From contig JAYVOC010000141.1 in the NCBI GenBank assembly GCA_043758125.1, positions 1-26,194 of the forward strand: 26,194 nucleotides of DNA, written 5' to 3'. Source of the stretch: JANXSD01 sp043758125. Its GTDB lineage: Bacteria > Bacteroidota > Bacteroidia > AKYH767-A > OLB10. Below the pieces are notes generated by a model. It made no database searches. It was not told where the DNA came from and saw only the letters and a list, made by a program, of their open reading frames with translations. Position numbers and translations under genes: made by a program. This document shows, piece after piece, positions 14,510-22,191 of the stretch (positions are counted from its first letter, which is position 1; each line of letters starts with the position of its first letter).

Positions 14510-16669
14510 ATGAAAAAGATTTTTACTTTAATTGTTCTGATACATACCATATTTAATTTTGAGAATGCCAATGCATCGCATATTGCTGGTGGAAGCTTGA
14601 CCGTTCAATATACAGGAATTACTAACACTTACCTTGTCAAATTAACTCTTTATAAGGATTGCTTGGGAATACCTTTAGCACCTAATGAAAATATAAGTAT
14701 TGTTGGTGATACTAATCAGCTTTCATTAAATGTCAACCTTGTCACTTCTGGACCTGTTAGCCGTGGAAATTGTATTCCTTTAAACACCTGTAACAATTTT
14801 ACTACTCTTGAAGTTGGTGAATATGAGGGAACAATCACCTTGCCCTCAAGAAGAACTGATTGGTTATTTTCATACAATGGATGTTGCAGAAGTAGTACTG
14901 TAACAAATTTAATGTTTTGCACAGGCATGAGCATTAGTGCTTTACTTGATAATCAAACTGATTCAATCAATAGTCTTCCACAAATTATTCAGCCAACTAT
15001 TTCTGGCTTTTGCCTAGGTATTGCATCAACATATTCATTCAATGCGTTTGATGTTGATGGAGATAGTCTGGCCTATTCTTTAATAAGGCCTTTAGATGAT
15101 ATCGATTCTGTGATTCCTTATAGTCCGGGGTTTTCAAATGTGAATCTAGTAAATCAGAATATTCCAGTAAATTTTGACAGCATAAATGGTATCATTTCTT
15201 TCACTCCGAATAGTGGTGGATATTATGTTTTTGCTATGCAGATAAGAGAATATAAAAATGGAACCCTTACCGGAAGTATTACACGTGATATTGTTTTGAA
15301 TGTAACGAATGGAACTTATAATCCAAACCAGATTCAGGGTACCGTTTATTTTGATGCTAACAGCAATAATATTAAAGATGTTAATGAATATGGAATCAAT
15401 GGTTTATTAATGAATAGTCCAACTTCAAATACTTATGGTCATATAAACGCGTCAGGAGATTATTTTATTAATGTAATAACGGGAACACAAACAGTTCTTG
15501 TAAATAATATTCCATATACATTAAGTCCAAATCCTACATCTTACACTTATAATTTTCCAGGAGTTTTCCAGATAATTCCTAATCAGGATTTCGCTCTACA
15601 ACCCTCACCTGGTGGAAGTGATCTTGAAATATCATTGTCAGGTTGGTTCGTTAGACCGAATAATTTAGCAGATTATTATTTATATCTAAAAAATATTGGA
15701 ACAGATACTGTGAATGCAACCATATCTGTAATTCTCGATCACAATTTAACTTTTTACAGTTCTGATTTAACACCTTTACTAATTTCAGGTGATACAATTA
15801 AATGGAGTGTAGATTCTATTCTTCCTTTCAAGCAAGTTGAGATTAATTTTATGGCATATTGTGATCCCTCAACAATAATTGGAACTACAATAACAAATAC
15901 AGCCAATGTTGCTTCTTCTGGCCCTGATCAGGATTTACTTAATAATGTTGATACGCTTATCCAGACGTCAAGAAATTCGTTCGATCCTAATTCAAAAGTT
16001 GCAAGCCCTTCAACAGGAATTTATAGATCGAAACTTGGTGAAAAATTTATTGATTATCATATTAATTTTCAAAATACTGGAACTGCTCTAGCCATAAATA
16101 TTTTGATTACCGATACTTTATCTTCTTCATTAGATATTTCTACACTCGAAATTATAACAGTAAGTCATCAATACAAATTGGAAATCATTGGAACACATAT
16201 TCTGAAATTCTCTTTCGACAGTATTTTTCTTCCAGATAGTGGAAGTAATGAACCTCTAAGTAAAGGATATGTTATTTTTAGAATCAAACCATTCCATTCT
16301 GGAATTACTGCTAATAGTATTGTAAATCGCGCAGCAATTTATTTTGATACAAACGCTCCAGTTATAACTGCTGATGCTGTTACACCAATATTATCAAATG
16401 TTGGATTTATAAATTTGAACAATGATATTAATAGTGATTTAACTTTATATCCAGTACCTGCAAACGGTGTTTTAAATTACTCACTTACAGGAAACGAAAA
16501 AATAAAAAATATTGTTTTAACAAACATACTTGGCGAAAGAATAATGGAAGTAAATTCACCAATAAACAATACAATTCAAATTAGCCAATTACCATCAGGC
16601 GTATATTTATTCAAATGCGAAACAACGAAAGGAAAACATTATGTAAAAAAATTAATTGTAAATAAATGA
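14510..16669 (+). CDS. T9SS-sorted surface protein with SdrD-B-like and DUF11-like modules
   Basis: A 719-residue protein with a signal peptide (about 1-22, ending NAS). The N terminus starts 'SHIAGGSLTVQYTG' and includes 'LTLYKDCLGI' and 'YNGCCRSS', an opening common in large Bacteroidota adhesins. About residues 280-350 resemble an SdrD B-like module ('GTVYFDANSNNIKDVNEYG', with Ca-binding-like Asp/Asn spacing). About 375-640 hold DUF11-like or DUF7619-like repeats, including 'DPNSKVASPSTG', 'HINFQNTGTALAINILITDTL' and 'IYFDTNAPVIT'. The last 75 residues are a type A T9SS sorting domain: 'LYPVPANGVLNYSL', 'VLTNILGERI', 'LPSGVYLFKCETTKGKHYVKKLIV'. The protein is therefore exported through the T9SS and attached or released at the surface. 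No enzymatic motif is visible; an adhesive or structural role is inference. Confidence 0.85.
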   Translation: MKKIFTLIVLIHTIFNFENANASHIAGGSLTVQYTGITNTYLVKLTLYKDCLGIPLAPNENISIVGDTNQLSLNVNLVTSGPVSRGNCIPLNTCNNFTTLEVGEYEGTITLPSRRTDWLFSYNGCCRSSTVTNLMFCTGMSISALLDNQTDSINSLPQIIQPTISGFCLGIASTYSFNAFDVDGDSLAYSLIRPLDDIDSVIPYSPGFSNVNLVNQNIPVNFDSINGIISFTPNSGGYYVFAMQIREYKNGTLTGSITRDIVLNVTNGTYNPNQIQGTVYFDANSNNIKDVNEYGINGLLMNSPTSNTYGHINASGDYFINVITGTQTVLVNNIPYTLSPNPTSYTYNFPGVFQIIPNQDFALQPSPGGSDLEISLSGWFVRPNNLADYYLYLKNIGTDTVNATISVILDHNLTFYSSDLTPLLISGDTIKWSVDSILPFKQVEINFMAYCDPSTIIGTTITNTANVASSGPDQDLLNNVDTLIQTSRNSFDPNSKVASPSTGIYRSKLGEKFIDYHINFQNTGTALAINILITDTLSSSLDISTLEIITVSHQYKLEIIGTHILKFSFDSIFLPDSGSNEPLSKGYVIFRIKPFHSGITANSIVNRAAIYFDTNAPVITADAVTPILSNVGFINLNNDINSDLTLYPVPANGVLNYSLTGNEKIKNIVLTNILGERIMEVNSPINNTIQISQLPSGVYLFKCETTKGKHYVKKLIVNK

Positions 16670-16675
16670 TAAATA

Positions 16676-16713
16676 AAAAGCGGCTGTCGATACTTTTCTC
16701 GACAGCCGCTTTT
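16676..16713. terminator. Bidirectional terminator between convergent genes
   Basis: Perfect 15-bp stem (16676-16690 with 16699-16713) around an 8-base loop, GC-rich core AGCGGCTGTCGA, flanked by A-run and T-run. It lies between the T9SS protein (stop 16669, plus strand) and the DUF4197 gene (stop at 16729, minus strand), so it serves both. Confidence 0.92.
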
Positions 16714-16728
16714 AATAAAAATTACATT

Positions 16729-17439
16729 TTATTTCTTAAAAACTTTTTTCAAATTATCTGTCACCTGAGCTGATGGATCTTTTCTAATTTTTGCTTCTTC
16801 CTGCGCAACTAAAACAAACATTCCATCAATTGCTTTTTGCGTAACATAAGCATTCAAATCAGGATTTACCTTTCTAACAAATGGAACTTGATTGTATGAC
16901 TTAGATAATGGGGTCCAATATTTAGTGATTTGTACTTTGCTTAATGATGCTTGAATAATTGGTGTAAACTCATTTATTAAATCAGTTGTAGTTACTCGTT
17001 TTAAAAATTGTGTAGCTTCATCGTTCTTTCCAGTTAAAATAGCAAGACCATCACTAATATTCATTTTTTTTACTGCATTTATAAAAATGGGAGCAGCTTT
17101 TACTGCCGCATCTTCCGCAGCACGATTTAATTGTTTTTCAAATTTATCAACCTGACTTTTCATTCCAATACTAACAAGCGTATTTTTCATTTCCCTTGCT
17201 TCACTTGGAAATGGAATTTTTATCAAATCATTTTTGTAAAAACCATCTAGCTTAGAAGCTTTATCACCAGCATTTTTACTTCCTATTGTAAGTGCCTCTT
17301 TTAGTCCAGAGATAATATCCTCGTTAGATAAGCCATGACCTAGAGAGCTATTAACGGTATTAAACACGTTATTAAAATTTATCTGAGCTTTCGTTATCAC
17401 TGATGATAGAAGAAAGATAATGAGGAGTTGTTTTTTCAT
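16729..17439 (-). CDS. DUF4197 family secreted protein
   Basis: A 236-residue protein with a signal peptide (about 1-18, ending TKA-Q). The mature part matches DUF4197 as I know it: 'LSNEDIISGLKEAL' near the start, 'DGFYKNDLIKIPFP', 'MKSQVDKFEKQLNRAAEDAAVKAAPIF', 'AVKKMNISDGLAILTG', 'ATQFLKRVTTTDL', 'KYWTPLSKSYN' and 'VTQKAIDGMFVLVAQEE'. It is predicted to be largely helical and periplasmic or outer-membrane associated. No function is established and no catalytic residues can be named. It is the only supported gene on the minus strand and is transcribed divergently from cinA. Confidence 0.85.
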   Translation of the reverse strand: MKKQLLIIFLLSSVITKAQINFNNVFNTVNSSLGHGLSNEDIISGLKEALTIGSKNAGDKASKLDGFYKNDLIKIPFPSEAREMKNTLVSIGMKSQVDKFEKQLNRAAEDAAVKAAPIFINAVKKMNISDGLAILTGKNDEATQFLKRVTTTDLINEFTPIIQASLSKVQITKYWTPLSKSYNQVPFVRKVNPDLNAYVTQKAIDGMFVLVAQEEAKIRKDPSAQVTDNLKKVFKK

Positions 17440-17497
17440 TTTTTTATATGTTGCAATTCTTTAGAACCGCGTGTTGCGCCTACCAATTATTTTGCCG

Positions 17498-17526
17498 CAA
17501 ACTTAGTCAAACATTTTCCCAATCAA
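17498..17526 (-). promoter_or_regulatory. Promoter of the DUF4197 gene
   Basis: On the minus strand: TTG (complement of 17524-17526), 18 bases, then TAAGTTTG (complement of 17498-17505), a full -7 match. The start codon lies 58 bases further on. Confidence 0.55.
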
Positions 17527-17533
17527 GTGATCA

Positions 17534-17561
17534 TTGTTACTTCATCATTTAAATACCTTTG
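17534..17561 (+). promoter_or_regulatory. Promoter of cinA
   Basis: TTG at 17534-17536, 17 bases, then TACCTTTG at 17554-17561, a full -7 match, with the ATG 21 bases downstream. Its -33 element is only 7 bases from the -33 element of the divergent DUF4197 promoter. Confidence 0.6.
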
Positions 17562-17582
17562 CAATTCGAATAAACTATCGTT

Positions 17583-18824
17583 ATGCTTGCGGAAATAATT
17601 ACTATTGGAGATGAAATTTTGATCGGTCAGATTGTGGATACTAATTCTGCATGGATGGGACAACAATTAAATCAAGCGGGAATTAAAGTTCATCAGATAA
17701 GTTCTGTGGCGGATGAAATGACTCATATCCATAAGGCAATTGATGAAGCATGTAACCGTGTGCAACTAATCTTGATTACTGGCGGTCTTGGTCCTACAAA
17801 AGATGATATTACCAAAAAAGCACTTTGTGAATACTTTAAAGTAGGTAATCGTTTTGATGAACAAACTTTTAAAAACATTGAGCGTCTTTTTAATCTACGT
17901 GGTCGCGATGTATCGTTGATAAACCGTCAACAGGCAGATGTTCCTGAAAATTGTACTGTTTTAACAAATAAAGTTGGAACTGCTTCTGGAATGTGGTTCG
18001 AAGAGAAGGGCTGTGTGTTTGTATCGATGCCAGGCGTGCCACATGAAATGCAGTATTTGATGACCAACGAAGTATTGCCTCGACTAAAAGCAAAATTCGA
18101 GACGCCATTTATCATGCATCGCACGTTACTTACGCAGGGCGTTGGTGAAAGTTTTTTGGCGGAACTTATTACTGATTTTGAAGACAATCTGCCTAAGGAA
18201 TTTAAACTTGCTTATTTACCAGCTTCAGGTATGGTTCGTTTGCGCTTGACAGCCTCAGGTGATGAAGAATATATCCAAAAAAAGATGAATGAGCTCGTTC
18301 ATCAATTAGAGGAAAAAATTAAAGATTATGTTTTCGGTTATGATGAACAGCAAATAGAAGAAGTTTTAGGAAATCTTCTGCGAAAGCTAAAGCTCACCAT
18401 CTCAACGGCCGAAAGTTGCACAGGTGGATACATAGCTCACTTATTGACTTCAATAGCTGGTAGCTCCGAATATTATATGGGTTCAACGGTTACCTATTCT
18501 TATAAAAGTAAATCGGATATCTTGGGATTACCCGAAGAGTTAATTTACAAGCACGGTGCCGTAAGTGAAGAAGTTGTTAGAGCGATGGCAGAAGGGGTAA
18601 AGCAAAAATTTGGTACTGATTGCGCAATTGCGACTTCAGGAATTGCTGGTCCTGGTGGTGGAACTCCCGATAAGCCCGTTGGCACTGTTTGGATTGCTAT
18701 CTCCACTCCAAAAGGAACATTGGCAAAAAAAGTATTGCTAGGTGATAATCGACTAAGAACAATTCAAGTGGCTGCAACAACCGCTATTAATATTCTTCGC
18801 AAACAACTTCTATCTGAAAACTAG
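17583..18824 (+). CDS. cinA: CinA-like protein (competence/damage-inducible; NMN deamidase domain)
   Basis: A 413-residue two-domain protein of normal CinA length. The N-terminal half is the MoCF/MogA-like domain: 'IITIGDEILIGQIVDTNSAWM', 'LITGGLGPTKDDITK' and 'FVSMPGVPHEMQYLM'. The C-terminal half is the PncC-like nicotinamide-mononucleotide amidohydrolase domain: 'LTISTAESCTGGYIAHLL', 'GSTVTYSYKSKSDILG', 'HGAVSEEVVRAMAEG', 'ATSGIAGPGGGTPDKPVGTVWIA'. In characterised CinA proteins the C-terminal domain deamidates NMN in pyridine nucleotide recycling and the N-terminal domain can hydrolyse ADP-ribose. All visible motifs are intact. It is apparently monocistronic; the next gene, rpmB, has its own promoter 142 bases after the stop. 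Confidence 0.95.
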   Translation: MLAEIITIGDEILIGQIVDTNSAWMGQQLNQAGIKVHQISSVADEMTHIHKAIDEACNRVQLILITGGLGPTKDDITKKALCEYFKVGNRFDEQTFKNIERLFNLRGRDVSLINRQQADVPENCTVLTNKVGTASGMWFEEKGCVFVSMPGVPHEMQYLMTNEVLPRLKAKFETPFIMHRTLLTQGVGESFLAELITDFEDNLPKEFKLAYLPASGMVRLRLTASGDEEYIQKKMNELVHQLEEKIKDYVFGYDEQQIEEVLGNLLRKLKLTISTAESCTGGYIAHLLTSIAGSSEYYMGSTVTYSYKSKSDILGLPEELIYKHGAVSEEVVRAMAEGVKQKFGTDCAIATSGIAGPGGGTPDKPVGTVWIAISTPKGTLAKKVLLGDNRLRTIQVAATTAINILRKQLLSEN

Positions 18825-18932
18825 TCACTTAAATAAATCTAGTAAATGCCCAATGATTAGTGTATACGAATTCATCGAATATGATTTATTGTTTAATTAT
18901 CTGTGAAAGATAGTTTTAACGGATTTTTAGAT

Positions 18933-18950
18933 AATTGTGAATTGTGAATT
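18933..18950 (-). repeat. Two reverse-oriented copies of the AATTCAC heptamer
   Basis: Read on the plus strand this is AATT followed by GTGAATT twice, the exact reverse complement of the heptamer at 13658-13724. The second copy supplies the TTG that serves as the -33 element of the rpmB promoter. Confidence 0.75.
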
Positions 18951-18973
18951 ATAAATTCTTTTCCCTACTTTTG
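18942..18973 (+). promoter_or_regulatory. Promoter of rpmB
   Basis: TTG at 18942-18944, 21 bases, then TACTTTTG at 18966-18973, a full match to TAnnTTTG, 27 bases before the start codon. The TTG falls within the reverse-oriented heptamer repeat. Confidence 0.6.
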
Positions 18974-19000
18974 CCCCCTCATTAAAAATATAAAAAGATC

Positions 19001-19234
19001 ATGTCTCAGATCTGTGATTTAACAGGAAAGCACGCTATCAAGGGTCACCACGTTAGCCACTCTAATCATAAAACAAACCGTAGATTCAATCCGAATTTGC
19101 AAACAAAGAGGTTTTATATGCCTGAAACAGGTGAATGGATTACTTTAAAAGTAAGTACTTCAGCACTTCGTACCATCAATAAGATTGGTATTACTGAAGC
19201 TATCACCCGAGCAATCGTAAAAGGCAAGCTCTAA
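19001..19234 (+). CDS. rpmB: 50S ribosomal protein L28 (bL28)
   Basis: A 77-residue protein, the normal length. It is part of the large ribosomal subunit. Diagnostic stretches are 'CDLTGKHAIKGHHVSHSNHKTNRRF', 'PNLQTKRFYMPETGEWITLKVSTSALRTINKIG'. It has a single Cys near the N terminus, so it is the zinc-free form. It has its own promoter. In Bacteroidota rpmB and rpmG often lie together; here an aminopeptidase gene separates them. Confidence 0.97.
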   Translation: MSQICDLTGKHAIKGHHVSHSNHKTNRRFNPNLQTKRFYMPETGEWITLKVSTSALRTINKIGITEAITRAIVKGKL

Positions 19235-19262
19235 TATATCGGGGTAATTCCTGGTTGAAGAC

Positions 19263-19317
19263 AGCCGGTAATCTGATCATTGGTTATTTTTACGCAATGA
19301 ACCTCAGATTACCGGCT
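19263..19317 (+). promoter_or_regulatory. Long hairpin covering the start codon of the aminopeptidase gene
   Basis: An outer stem of 14 perfect base pairs (19263-19276 with 19304-19317) continues as an inner 6-bp stem (19277-19282 with 19295-19300), with a 3-base bulge at 19301-19303 and a 12-base loop. The ATG at 19297-19299 lies in the inner stem. TTATTTTTA follows the outer stem, so the element looks like an intrinsic terminator 29 bases after the rpmB stop that overlaps the next gene, or like a translation-controlling hairpin. Confidence 0.6.
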
Positions 19318-20670
19318 TTATTTTTATCCCTACTGATCCTTCAGTCGATTTCAGCCAAAGCACAATGGGACGATACAGACAGATTAAAACCTTCTTTTCA
19401 TAAAGGTAGACGAGAAGCTTTTCGAGCATTACTGCCAGAGAAATCGGTGGCGATTTTTTTTGCTAATCCAACACGAACACGATCTAATGATGTCGACTAT
19501 CAATATAGTCAAGATCCGAATTTTTATTATCTCACAGGATATCTCGAGCCAAATGCGCTTTTATTTATCTTTAAAGATTCAGTAAATCTTGATGGACAGC
19601 AAGTCAATGAAATGATTTTTGCTCAGCAAAGAAATCCGAAAAGAGAAGTGTGGACAGGCCAACGATTAGGCGTTGAAGGAGTAAAGAAAAATTTAGGGTT
19701 TCAAGCCGTTTATAATGGAGCTGATTTTAAAGAGTTCGGACTTGATTTCGCGAAGTACAATCAAATCCTCGTGAAATTTCCTGATGCGCCTTCGAATGAG
19801 AATGATGATTCAGCAGATATTGCAGATTTATCAGATCAGGTAAATGTGAAATTAAAAGCTTTCTCAGATAAGGTTGATAATGGAATCGCTGATCGTTTTC
19901 TTAAACAATTACGAGAAGTGAAATTGCCTGAGGAATTAGCGTTGATGCAAAAGGCAATTGATATTTCTACAATAGGATTTATTGAGATGATGAAAACATT
20001 GAATCCATCAATGACAGAATATCAAGCGCAAGCCATTGTAGAATACCAGATGAAAAAGAATGGATCAGAATATCCTGGATATGGCTCCATTGCTGGATCA
20101 GGACCAAATGGTTGTGTGTTACATTATACCTTTAATCGCAAACAGCTTGTTGATGGTGAATTACTCCTTGCTGATATGGGTGCAGAATACCATAATTATA
20201 CTGCCGACATCACGCGCACGATTCCAGTAAATGGTAGATTTTCTGCTGAACAAAAAATTATTTATCAGCTTGTTTTGGATGCTCAAAATGCTGGGATAGC
20301 GGCTTGCATTGATGGAAATAGTTTTCGCTCAACACATAAAGCAACTACGGAGGTAGTTACTAAAGGCTTGATGGAGTTAGGAATTATCAAGACCGAAAGT
20401 GATTATAAATTGTATTTTATGCATGGAACTTCACATTATTTGGGTTTGGATGTTCATGATGCTGGAACTATGGGACCCTTAAAGGTAGGTACTGTAATAA
20501 CTGTAGAGCCAGGGATTTATATTCCTAAAGGTTCTAACTGCGACCCAAAATGGTGGAACATTGGAATTCGAATAGAAGATGATATACTCATAACCGATGC
20601 TCAACCGCGAATTTTATCGGGAGCTTTGCCCCGTGAGATTAAAGATATTGAGCAGTTGATGTCGAAGTAA
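19297..20670 (+). CDS. Secreted Xaa-Pro aminopeptidase (aminopeptidase P, peptidase family M24)
   Basis: A 457-residue enzyme from the ATG at 19297, which gives a clean signal peptide (about 1-22, ending AKA-Q); an upstream TTG at 19255 would add 14 residues and spoil it. Aminopeptidase P removes an N-terminal residue that precedes proline. The N-terminal domain is of the AMP_N type ('RREAFRALLPEKSVAIFFA', 'QYSQDPNFYYLTGYLEPNALL'). The pita-bread M24 domain has all five metal ligands: D293, D304, H380, E404 and E427, with spacings of 11 between the Asp and 23 between the Glu residues as in E. coli PepP; the block 'HGTSHYLGLDVHDAG' is also typical. It should bind two Mn or similar ions. The signal peptide places it in the periplasm or beyond. 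Its start codon lies inside a strong hairpin. Confidence 0.92.
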   Translation: MNLRLPALFLSLLILQSISAKAQWDDTDRLKPSFHKGRREAFRALLPEKSVAIFFANPTRTRSNDVDYQYSQDPNFYYLTGYLEPNALLFIFKDSVNLDGQQVNEMIFAQQRNPKREVWTGQRLGVEGVKKNLGFQAVYNGADFKEFGLDFAKYNQILVKFPDAPSNENDDSADIADLSDQVNVKLKAFSDKVDNGIADRFLKQLREVKLPEELALMQKAIDISTIGFIEMMKTLNPSMTEYQAQAIVEYQMKKNGSEYPGYGSIAGSGPNGCVLHYTFNRKQLVDGELLLADMGAEYHNYTADITRTIPVNGRFSAEQKIIYQLVLDAQNAGIAACIDGNSFRSTHKATTEVVTKGLMELGIIKTESDYKLYFMHGTSHYLGLDVHDAGTMGPLKVGTVITVEPGIYIPKGSNCDPKWWNIGIRIEDDILITDAQPRILSGALPREIKDIEQLMSK

Positions 20671-20700
20671 AAGAGGATACAGGAACAAATCAATAAAAGA

Positions 20701-20731
20701 TTTGTATTTTGTTTATTAAATTATATCTTTG
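20701..20731 (+). promoter_or_regulatory. Promoter of rpmG and the DUF4295 gene
   Basis: TTTG at 20701-20704, 19 bases, then TATCTTTG at 20724-20731: a full match to the Bacteroidota promoter consensus. The rpmG ATG is 39 bases downstream. Confidence 0.7.
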
Positions 20732-20770
20732 CAACCCTCTAAAAAGGGAACCGTAACAATAAAATTAATC

Positions 20771-20953
20771 ATGGCAAAGAAAGGTAACCGTATTCAAGTG
20801 ATCATGGAGTGCACAGAGCACAAAACAAGTGGCCTTCCGGGAACATCACGTTACATCACTACGAAGAATAAGAAAAACACTTCAGAGCGTTTGGAATTGA
20901 AGAAATTCAATCCAATCATGAAGAAGATGACTGTTCACAAAGAAATTAAATAA
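20771..20953 (+). CDS. rpmG: 50S ribosomal protein L33 (bL33)
   Basis: A 60-residue protein starting at the ATG at 20771; a longer frame from a TTG at 20729 would begin within the promoter -7 box and does not match the family. Sequence marks are 'MAKKGNRIQVIMECTEHKTSG', 'SRYITTKNKKNT', 'ERLELKKFNPIMKKMTVHKEIK', which fit Bacteroidota L33 closely. Only one Cys is present, so the zinc-binding CxxC pairs are missing; this is the zinc-free form. The DUF4295 gene begins 31 bases after its stop and probably shares its transcript. Confidence 0.97.
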   Translation: MAKKGNRIQVIMECTEHKTSGLPGTSRYITTKNKKNTSERLELKKFNPIMKKMTVHKEIK

Positions 20954-20984
20954 TCAGGTTTTTACCTTCTAAAAATAGAGTACA

Positions 20985-21137
20985 ATGGCAAAGAAAGTAG
21001 TTGCAACCCTTAAGTCGGGTAAAGGAAAAGAATTCTCGAAAGTTATTAAAATGGTGAAATCACCAACAGGTTCATACTCCTTCAAAGAAGAAGTTGTTCA
21101 TAATGATCACATCAAAGATTTTCTTAAAGACAAATAA
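20985..21137 (+). CDS. DUF4295 small basic protein, probably ribosome-associated
   Basis: A 50-residue Lys-rich protein: it starts MAKKVVATLKSGKGK, continues 'FSKVIKMVKSPTGSYSFKEE' and ends 'HIKDFLKDK'. This pattern and the position directly after rpmG and before ftsY are those of DUF4295, found across Bacteroidota. From memory, a cryo-EM structure of the Flavobacterium johnsoniae ribosome reported a new lineage-specific protein, bL38; I believe it belongs to this family but cannot confirm it here. The start 'MAKK' is shared with L33, and the gene is followed 20 bases later by a terminator, closing a two-gene ribosomal operon. Confidence 0.88.
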   Translation: MAKKVVATLKSGKGKEFSKVIKMVKSPTGSYSFKEEVVHNDHIKDFLKDK

Positions 21138-21157
21138 TACTGGCAATCAACCAAACC

Positions 21158-21190
21158 AATAGCTTCTTTCGTTAGAGAGAAGCTATTTTT
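21158..21190 (+). terminator. Intrinsic terminator after the rpmG operon
   Basis: Stem of 13 bp with one G:T pair (21158-21170 with 21175-21187), loop GTTA, arms centred on AATAGCTTCT, followed by T5 (21186-21190) and then GTTTTG. It lies between the DUF4295 stop and the ftsY start. Confidence 0.88.
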
Positions 21191-21221
21191 GTTTTGAGCC
21201 TTTTTAAATTAATCATCAACT

Positions 21222-22184
21222 ATGGGATTGTTTGGATTATTTAACCGTGAAAAGAAAGAGTCGCTTGATAAAGGGCTAGAGAAAACACGCGAAAGTTTTT
21301 TTTCGAAGATCACCAAAACATTTATTGGAAAGTCGACGATTGATGATGAGGTGCTTGATAATCTAGAAGAAGTATTAGTGACGAGTGATGTTGGAGTCGA
21401 AACAACATTGAAAATTGTTAAGCGAATTCAAGATCGCGTTGCTCGTGATAAATATGCAGGTACTTCAGAATTAAATCGTTTTTTGAAAGAAGAGATTATT
21501 GATTTGATGGCTGAAAATAAATCGGAAGATGTAAAAGATTTTAATCATCTTGAAAATTTACCATCGAAGCCATATGTAATTATGGTTGTTGGCGTAAATG
21601 GCGTTGGTAAAACTACAACCATTGGTAAACTAGCTTATCAGTTTAAAAAGGCTGGTAAGAAAGTGATGCTTGGTGCCGCTGATACTTTCCGTGCCGCTGC
21701 CGTTGATCAACTTACTATTTGGGCAAATCGTGTTGATGTTCCAATCGTTAGTCAGGGCATGGGTGCAGATCCAGCTTCTGTTGCTTTTGACACTGTTTCT
21801 TCTGCTGTTGCTCAAGGTGTGGATGTATGTATCATTGATACAGCTGGACGATTACACAACAAGATTCATTTGATGAATGAACTTTCTAAAATTCATAAAG
21901 TAATGCAAAAGGTAGTTCCTGATGCACCACACGAAATCCTTTTGGTCTTAGATGCATCAACAGGTCAGAATGCTATTGAACAAGCGCGACAATTTATTGC
22001 AGCAACAGAAGTAAATGCTTTAGCACTAACAAAATTAGATGGTACTGCAAAAGGTGGTGTAGTAATTGGCATCTCCGATCAGTTTAAAATTCCTGTGAAA
22101 TATATAGGAGTAGGAGAAAAGATGGAAGATCTTCAACTATTCGATAGAACAGAATTCGTGAGTTCACTCTTTAACGAAAACTAA
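21222..22184 (+). CDS. ftsY: Signal recognition particle receptor FtsY
   Basis: A 320-residue SRP-type GTPase. It docks ribosome-SRP complexes at the inner membrane so membrane proteins are inserted cotranslationally. The N-terminal helical N domain is short (no long acidic A domain as in E. coli). GTPase motifs are complete: G1 'GVNGVGKT' at 124-131, 'DTFRAAAVDQL' (the SRP-family insertion region), G3 'DTAGR' at 206-210, G4 'TKLD' at 270-273 followed by 'GTAKGG'. It leads a run of four closely spaced genes ending with bshC. The rpmG operon terminator is 31 bases upstream; I could not recognise a good separate promoter in between, so part of the expression may be read-through. Confidence 0.97.
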   Translation: MGLFGLFNREKKESLDKGLEKTRESFFSKITKTFIGKSTIDDEVLDNLEEVLVTSDVGVETTLKIVKRIQDRVARDKYAGTSELNRFLKEEIIDLMAENKSEDVKDFNHLENLPSKPYVIMVVGVNGVGKTTTIGKLAYQFKKAGKKVMLGAADTFRAAAVDQLTIWANRVDVPIVSQGMGADPASVAFDTVSSAVAQGVDVCIIDTAGRLHNKIHLMNELSKIHKVMQKVVPDAPHEILLVLDASTGQNAIEQARQFIAATEVNALALTKLDGTAKGGVVIGISDQFKIPVKYIGVGEKMEDLQLFDRTEFVSSLFNEN

Positions 22185-22191
22185 AATCATC

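Noticed and set aside
18898..18912. Small hairpin after cinA (TATCT/AGATA)
   Set aside because: Only 5 base pairs with no GC-rich core, too weak for a terminator.
19255..19296. TTG start 14 codons before the aminopeptidase ATG
   Set aside because: It would give an unusual long N terminus before the signal peptide. It cannot be fully excluded, since translation from it would open the hairpin.
20729..20770. TTG start 14 codons before rpmG
   Set aside because: It starts within the -7 promoter box, and L33 proteins begin at MAKK.
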